A stretch of 8,490 nt of DNA. Origin: JBDTYT01 sp040005555. GTDB lineage: Bacteria; Actinomycetota; UBA4738; HRBIN12. A program made the translations under genes and the position numbers. Positions 5,086 through 8,490 of the stretch are shown piece after piece. The stretch is from assembly GCA_040005555.1 (NCBI GenBank), contig JBDTYT010000071.1, positions 1-8,490 on the forward strand, read 5' to 3'. The stretch's first letter is position 1. The number at the start of each line of letters is the position of its first letter. The notes beneath the pieces were generated by a model. That model worked only from the letters and a program-made list of their open reading frames with translations, ran no database searches and had not been told where the DNA came from.

Positions 5086-6600
5086 TCAGTTCCAGGAGGG
5101 GAACCACGTCCGGAGCTTGAAGGCCGCATCCGTGATCGGTGCTCCGGTCATCACCGGCCAGAAGAAGATGAACAGGCTGACCGAGACGATCACGAACGCG
5201 ACCGCGACCGGCAGGTAGGGCCGTGCCGTCGAGCCGGCGACGCGCATCTGGGAGAGGTCTCGCACGGCGTACACGCACGCGAGTACGAAGAACGGCGTGA
5301 TCGGCGTCGCATAGAAGAAGAACTGCGGACGGGAGATGAAGAACCAGGGCACGTACAGGAACAGCACCACGACGACGACGAAGCCGGCCCGCCAGTCGCG
5401 TGCGCGCCACCACGCGAGGGCCGCGTACGGCACGGCCACGATCGCGCCCCAGAAGATCGCGGGGTTGCCGTTCGCGTAGATGACCTGGCGGACGCCCGAG
5501 GAGGGGTAGTTCGAGTAGTACAGGACCGGTCGCCACAGCACGATCCACTTCCAGGCTTGGGCGAGGTACGGATGGATCGGCTGGTGCGTGACCGGGTCGA
5601 TCGACGTCAGGTGCTGCTGGAAGCTGAGGGCCGCCCCCTGCATCCTCGCCCACTCGCCGAGATCGAAGCCGAAGTGGACGAACCAGCCCGTGTAGCTCAC
5701 GAGGTACACGAGCGCCGGCACCGCGAGGAACGCGAGCACCAGGCCGAAGGTCTCGATCTGCAGTGTCCGCCAGAACGGACGCGATAGCCTCCAACCTTTG
5801 CGGCGCACCACTTCCCAGCCGAAGGAGAGTGACACGGCGCCCGCGATGGCGGTGATCCCCGACCACTTCGTCGCGAACGCACAGCCGAGTGCCACGCCGG
5901 CGGCGAAGCGCCACGGTCGCCACAGCGGTTCGGGGAACCGCTGCTCGGTGCCGGCCAACGTCGCGACGGGACGGGCCGCATCGTCGACCGTGGTGACCTC
6001 GAGCTCCGAGATCCCTCGGCGATCGGCCGTGCGTCGGTCGATCCATCGCCGGTCGAGCACGAGGAACAGGAAGCCGACCACGATCCAGAACGTCACGAAG
6101 ATATCGAGCATCGATGTGCGCGATTGCACGAAGTTGAGGTTCTCGGTGGCGAGCAGCAGGCCCGCGACGAAGGTCCACAGCGCTGACCCGAACAGGAGCT
6201 GGGCGAGGATCGCGAGCGCGACGACCGAGAGCGTGCCCGTCACCGCGGACGAGACCCGCCACCCGAAGGAGCCCGTGCCGAAGGCGAGCTCGCCGGCAGC
6301 GATCATCCACTTGCCGAGCGGCGGGTGGACCCACGCGCCGGTGTCGTCGCGTGCGGTGCGCCAGTACCGCTCGCTGGACGAGTTGATGTCGCATCGCGCG
6401 TCCGAGTACCCCAGGAAGATGCATGCGGATTTGGGGTAGTAGTACTCGTCGAAGATGCGTCGCTCGGGGAATCCGAGGTGCGTGAAGCGCAGGACGCCCG
6501 CGAGCAGCCCGACCGCCACCACGGCGACGACCGGTCGGTTCAGCCGGTCCCGCAGGAACTCGAGCATCGGGTGATGGTACGCGGGCGACCGCGGTTCCAT
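5086..6600 (-). CDS. pmt: Dolichyl- (polyprenyl-) phosphate-mannose protein O-mannosyltransferase, GT39 / PMT family
   Basis: The product has 504 residues and about ten to eleven membrane segments, the size of Mycobacterium Rv1002c-type Pmt. It transfers mannose from polyprenyl-phosphate-mannose to Ser/Thr of proteins crossing the membrane via Sec; lipoproteins are usual targets. Family marks in order: TM1 (about 23-39); the catalytic acidic pair D51-E52 in RIFDEYYYPKSA on the outer face; H92-PPLGK before the second hydrophobic block; NFVQSRTSMLDIFVTFW (156-172); YTGWF (303-307); and RPQFFFYATPITPF (424-437), with the last TM at about 463-484. A hydrophilic stretch at about 183-229 should be a cytoplasmic loop. 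C60 and C70 lie in the outer loop and could form a disulfide. The ATG at 6600 starts 4 bp after the DUF3052 stop, suggesting translational coupling. A second in-frame ATG (M12, 6567) is possible but less well supported. No Shine-Dalgarno sequence is seen at either. Confidence 0.93.
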   Translation of the reverse strand: MEPRSPAYHHPMLEFLRDRLNRPVVAVVAVGLLAGVLRFTHLGFPERRIFDEYYYPKSACIFLGYSDARCDINSSSERYWRTARDDTGAWVHPPLGKWMIAAGELAFGTGSFGWRVSSAVTGTLSVVALAILAQLLFGSALWTFVAGLLLATENLNFVQSRTSMLDIFVTFWIVVGFLFLVLDRRWIDRRTADRRGISELEVTTVDDAARPVATLAGTEQRFPEPLWRPWRFAAGVALGCAFATKWSGITAIAGAVSLSFGWEVVRRKGWRLSRPFWRTLQIETFGLVLAFLAVPALVYLVSYTGWFVHFGFDLGEWARMQGAALSFQQHLTSIDPVTHQPIHPYLAQAWKWIVLWRPVLYYSNYPSSGVRQVIYANGNPAIFWGAIVAVPYAALAWWRARDWRAGFVVVVVLFLYVPWFFISRPQFFFYATPITPFFVLACVYAVRDLSQMRVAGSTARPYLPVAVAFVIVSVSLFIFFWPVMTGAPITDAAFKLRTWFPSWN

Positions 6601-6604
6601 CGGG

Positions 6605-7027
6605 TCAGCGCTTCGGTCGGTCCTTCACCCGGATGACGAATTGCAGCCCCTGGAAGACCTCGTCGATCGATGCCGACTTGTTGTCGACGAGCCCTGCATC
6701 CAGACCGATCCGCTGCACGATCTCGAACGTCAGGTCGGTCCTCACCTCCGAGGCCTTCTTCGGCCACGCCACCCAGAGCCGACCTGCGCTCTCGAGCGAG
6801 GCGGCGAGCAGTCCGAACCGCCGGTCCAGCTCGGCACGCCGCGTCGCGAACAGCACGATGACGTCGAGCGGACCTCCCGCCTGCCGATGCACGACGGCTC
6901 CCGGAGGCAGCGGTCCGAGCGTGAAGCCCGTGGGAGCGGAGACGAGCAGCACCTCGGACCCCTCGCGGATGCCGAGCTTCTTCGGGAGCGGCGTCCCCGA
7001 GTAGTCCTTGTGCGCATGCCCGCCCAT
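6605..7027 (-). CDS. DUF3052 family protein
   Basis: The product is a 140-residue soluble protein with the marks of DUF3052: YSGTPLPKKLGI (9-20) near the start, a strand-rich VLLVSAPTGFTLGPLPPGAV (26-45), DVIVLFATRRAEL (55-67), the well-conserved WVAWPKKASEVRTDLT (85-100), and GLVDNKSASIDEVFQGLQFV (112-131). The fold resembles a small Rossmann-like alpha/beta domain, but the biochemical function of the family is not known to me. In mycobacteria and streptomycetes I recall a family member near ahpE and aceE. Here it is the first gene of a unit with pmt: its stop is 4 bp before the pmt ATG, and it is divergent from rsmI. The ATG at 7027 is 8 bases after a TAGAGT hexamer and has no Shine-Dalgarno sequence, so a leaderless mRNA is likely. 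Length and both ends fit the family. Confidence 0.88.
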   Translation of the reverse strand: MGGHAHKDYSGTPLPKKLGIREGSEVLLVSAPTGFTLGPLPPGAVVHRQAGGPLDVIVLFATRRAELDRRFGLLAASLESAGRLWVAWPKKASEVRTDLTFEIVQRIGLDAGLVDNKSASIDEVFQGLQFVIRVKDRPKR

Positions 7028-7035
7028 CGATGCGC

Positions 7036-7041
7036 ACTCTA
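7036..7041 (-). promoter_or_regulatory. Candidate leaderless -10 element (TAGAGT) for DUF3052-pmt
   Basis: TAGAGT on the minus strand ends 8 bases before the ATG at 7027. Since pmt follows after 4 bp with no promoter-like element between, this would be the promoter of both genes. No -35 hexamer is evident. Confidence 0.45.
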
Positions 7042-7108
7042 TGAGGGTGTCGATCCGAGGCTATGCCGGAACCCAGAGGGGCGGTGTCCACCGAGTCTCG
7101 AACCGTGG

Positions 7109-7114
7109 CACCAT
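7109..7114 (+). promoter_or_regulatory. Possible degenerate leaderless -10 element (CACCAT) for rsmI
   Basis: CACCAT lies 6 bases before the ATG at 7121, at the same spacing as TACAGT in front of the CPBP gene, but the first T of TANNNT is C. No Shine-Dalgarno sequence precedes rsmI, which fits leaderless initiation. Weak on its own; listed because of position. Confidence 0.25.
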
Positions 7115-7120
7115 CCTCGG

Positions 7121-7936
7121 ATGGGCGGACGGCTCTTCATCGTCGGAACGCCGATCGGGAACTTGGGAGATATGACCGATCGCGCGAGGGCGACTTTGCG
7201 GGACGTCGACGTGATCGCGGCCGAGGATACGCGCCGGACCGGACGGCTCCTGGCGCGGTTCGGCATCACGGGCAAGATCATCTCGCTCTTCGAGGGCAAC
7301 GAGGATCGGCGCACCCCGCAGATCGTCGCGATGCTGCACGAGGGGAAGGACGTGGCCCTAGTGTCCGACGCCGGGATGCCCGGCGTCTCGGACCCGGGCT
7401 ACCCGCTCATCCGCGCATGCCTCGAGGACGGTGTGGACGTGCGCGTGGTCCCCGGACCCTCGGCGGTGACGGCGGCGCTCGTCGTCTCGGGTCTGCCGAT
7501 GGATCGGTTCGTCTTCGACGGGTTCTTGCCGCGCAAGGTGAGCGAGCGCCGCGCTCGGCTGCGTGCGATGGCGCGCGACCCTCGCACCTTCGTGCTGTTC
7601 GAGTCGCCCCTTCGCGTCGCGACGCTGCTGCGCGACGTGCTCGTCGAGCTCGGCGATCGATCGATCGCCGTCGTTCGCGAGATGACCAAATTGCATGAAG
7701 AGATCGTCCGTGGTCGTACCTCCGAAGTCCTCGCGCAGCTCGCCGATCACGAGCTGAAGGGCGAGGTCGTCCTGGTGATCGAAGGCGCGCGCGAGCCCGA
7801 ACCGCCCGACCTCGACGCACTGGTGGGTGAGGCTCGGGCGCTCGTGGCCACCGGGATCCGCAAGCGCGATGCCGCGGCCCAGGTCGCCCGAGCCCACGGA
7901 GCCTCGACGAACGAGATCTACCGGCTGCTGGTGTGA
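7121..7936 (+). CDS. rsmI: 16S rRNA (cytidine(1402)-2'-O)-methyltransferase RsmI
   Basis: The product has 271 residues, the normal RsmI length. The enzyme uses S-adenosylmethionine to 2'-O-methylate C1402 in the ribosomal decoding centre. Family motifs appear in order: LFIVGTPIGNLGDMTDRA (5-22), AAEDTRRTGRLL (33-44), the SAM-site loop VSDAGMPGVSDPGYPL (81-96), VVPGPSAVTAALVVSGLP (109-126), FVFDGFLPRK (130-139), FESPLRV (160-166), VVREMTKLHEEIVRG (184-198) and GEVVLVIEG (214-222). A short C-terminal helical domain follows (about 229-271). One oddity is L164 where most RsmI proteins have His (E-x-P-H-R). The start at ATG 7121 gives the exact family N-terminus; the frame is open further upstream but that stretch is antisense to DUF3052. 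The gene is divergent from DUF3052-pmt and is followed after 57 bp by metG. Confidence 0.95.
   Translation: MGGRLFIVGTPIGNLGDMTDRARATLRDVDVIAAEDTRRTGRLLARFGITGKIISLFEGNEDRRTPQIVAMLHEGKDVALVSDAGMPGVSDPGYPLIRACLEDGVDVRVVPGPSAVTAALVVSGLPMDRFVFDGFLPRKVSERRARLRAMARDPRTFVLFESPLRVATLLRDVLVELGDRSIAVVREMTKLHEEIVRGRTSEVLAQLADHELKGEVVLVIEGAREPEPPDLDALVGEARALVATGIRKRDAAAQVARAHGASTNEIYRLLV
7651..7670. repeat. Perfect 20-bp palindrome inside rsmI
   Basis: CGGCGATCGATCGATCGCCG equals its own reverse complement over all 20 bases; the flanking bases (T on both sides) do not extend it. It falls in the rsmI codons for G178-D-R-S-I-A183. It could be a protein-binding site, or simply a chance product of GATCG-rich coding sequence. 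Confidence 0.6.
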
Positions 7937-7978
7937 CCTCGGAGATCGGCCGGGTCCTGCCCGCTCGCAACCCGCCCG

Positions 7979-7984
7979 TATGAT
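7979..7984 (+). promoter_or_regulatory. Candidate near-leaderless -10 element (TATGAT) for metG
   Basis: TATGAT differs from the TATAAT consensus at one base and ends 9 bases before the metG ATG at 7994. There is no Shine-Dalgarno sequence in the 9-base gap and no clear -35 hexamer. metG would have its own promoter in the 57-bp gap after rsmI. Confidence 0.5.
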
Positions 7985-7993
7985 GACGCGGCC

Positions 7994-8490
7994 ATGGGTA
8001 CGGACGTCTTCTACATCACCACACCGATCTACTACCCGAACGACGTGCCGCATATCGGGCACGCGTATGACGCCATCGCGGTCGATCTGGTCGCTCGATA
8101 CCACCGGCTCGCGGGCGAGCACGTCTTCCACCTGACCGGGACCGACGAACACGGCCTGAAGCTCCAGCGCGCCGCCGAGGCGGCGGGCATGAGCCCGCAG
8201 ACCTGGGTCGACCGGATGGAGCCGAGATGGCGAGAGGTGTGGGCGCGGCTCGATATCGGCTACGACGACTACATCCGCACCACCGAGGCCCGGCACTCCG
8301 TGGCCGTGGCGAAGCTGCTGAACGCGGTGCACGACAACGGCCGGGACGACATCTACCTCGGGCACTACGAGGGGCTGTACTGCGTCTCGTGCGAGGCGTA
8401 CTACACGGAGGAGGAGCTCGTGGACGGGATGTGCCCGATCCACGGCCGGCCGGTCGAGCCGATGCGCGAGGAGAACTACTTCTTCCGCCT
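7994..8490 (+). CDS. metG: Methionyl-tRNA synthetase, N-terminal part (3' end outside window)
   Basis: The frame runs from ATG 7994 off the window edge, with 165 complete codons and a final CT. The start matches the family exactly: FYITTPIYYPNDVPHIGHAY, where HIGH (20-23) is the class I ATP-binding signature, followed by FHLTGTDEHGLKLQRAAEAAG (45-65). The zinc knuckle is C130-x2-C133 ... C147-x2-H150, the single-zinc pattern of Thermus-type MetRS, and EENYFFRL follows as expected. The enzyme charges tRNAMet with methionine in the cytosol and is essential. The KMSKS loop and anticodon domain, and any C-terminal tRNA-binding module, lie beyond the window. It is downstream of rsmI on the same strand, with its own promoter candidate, near pmt and rsmI as in other actinobacteria. 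Confidence 0.97.
   Translation, partial: MGTDVFYITTPIYYPNDVPHIGHAYDAIAVDLVARYHRLAGEHVFHLTGTDEHGLKLQRAAEAAGMSPQTWVDRMEPRWREVWARLDIGYDDYIRTTEARHSVAVAKLLNAVHDNGRDDIYLGHYEGLYCVSCEAYYTEEELVDGMCPIHGRPVEPMREENYFFR

Noticed and set aside
5032..6439. Plus- and minus-strand open frames of 213 to 458 residues overlapping pmt
   Set aside because: The compositions are rich in Arg, Asp, His and Ser without membrane segments or motifs, whereas the pmt frame has all family marks.
7951..7963. Small hairpin CGGG-TCCTG-CCCG after rsmI as a terminator
   Set aside because: The stem is only 4 bp, there is no T-run, and such stems are frequent by chance in this GC-rich DNA.
7358..8443. A 361-residue minus-strand frame spanning rsmI and metG
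   Set aside because: It is antisense to two highly conserved genes and crosses their intergenic gap; it is a product of high GC content.
1..8490. A new multi-gene system such as a defence, secretion or biosynthetic cluster
   Set aside because: The genes are mostly known housekeeping or common accessory families, in an order partly conserved in actinobacteria. No repeats, mobile genes or runs of linked unknown genes are present; DUF3052 is the only family here with no known function.

Overview
The window is GC-rich bacterial DNA, densely packed, with G or C at most third codon positions. It most likely comes from an actinobacterium (Actinomycetota), possibly a deep or uncultured lineage. Three things support this: a bacterial protein O-mannosyltransferase gene close to a divergent rsmI and to metG, as in mycobacteria and streptomycetes; a DUF3052 gene, a family I know mainly from Actinomycetota; and -10-like hexamers 6 to 9 bases before several start codons, the pattern of leaderless mRNAs. 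This placement is inference, because the window holds no rRNA or other phylogenetic marker beyond partial metG.

Left part (1-2967): the C-terminal two thirds or less of a pirin-family cupin (+) meets head-on, with no base between stop codons, a DAO-family FAD-dependent oxidoreductase (-). A 63-bp divergent intergenic region with two overlapping promoter-like elements separates the oxidoreductase from a CPBP-family membrane protein (+). A YbaK/EbsC-type aminoacyl-tRNA deacylase-like gene (+) follows. It has its own candidate promoter, a strong Shine-Dalgarno sequence and a GTG start.

Middle part (3011-7027), all on the minus strand and transcribed right to left: a DUF3052 gene, then the mannosyltransferase pmt 4 bp later, then a CocE/NonD-type serine hydrolase after a 97 to 101-bp gap that holds its own near-leaderless promoter candidate and a GC-rich inverted repeat.

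Right part (7121-8490): rsmI (16S rRNA C1402 2'-O-methyltransferase) and, 57 bp later, the N-terminal third or so of metG (methionyl-tRNA synthetase), both (+).

Functional reading: rsmI, metG and the YbaK-like gene concern translation. pmt makes O-mannosylated exported proteins. The oxidoreductase, pirin and hydrolase are accessory metabolic enzymes without an evident common pathway. I see no mobile element, CRISPR array, tRNA or rRNA, and no gene cluster that looks like an undescribed system. The points worth a second look are residue-level deviations (YbaK-like, CPBP, RsmI), the DUF3052 gene placed between pmt and rsmI, the leaderless promoter layout, and a few inverted repeats, including a perfect 20-bp palindrome inside rsmI. 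No stretch longer than about 110 bp lacks a gene.
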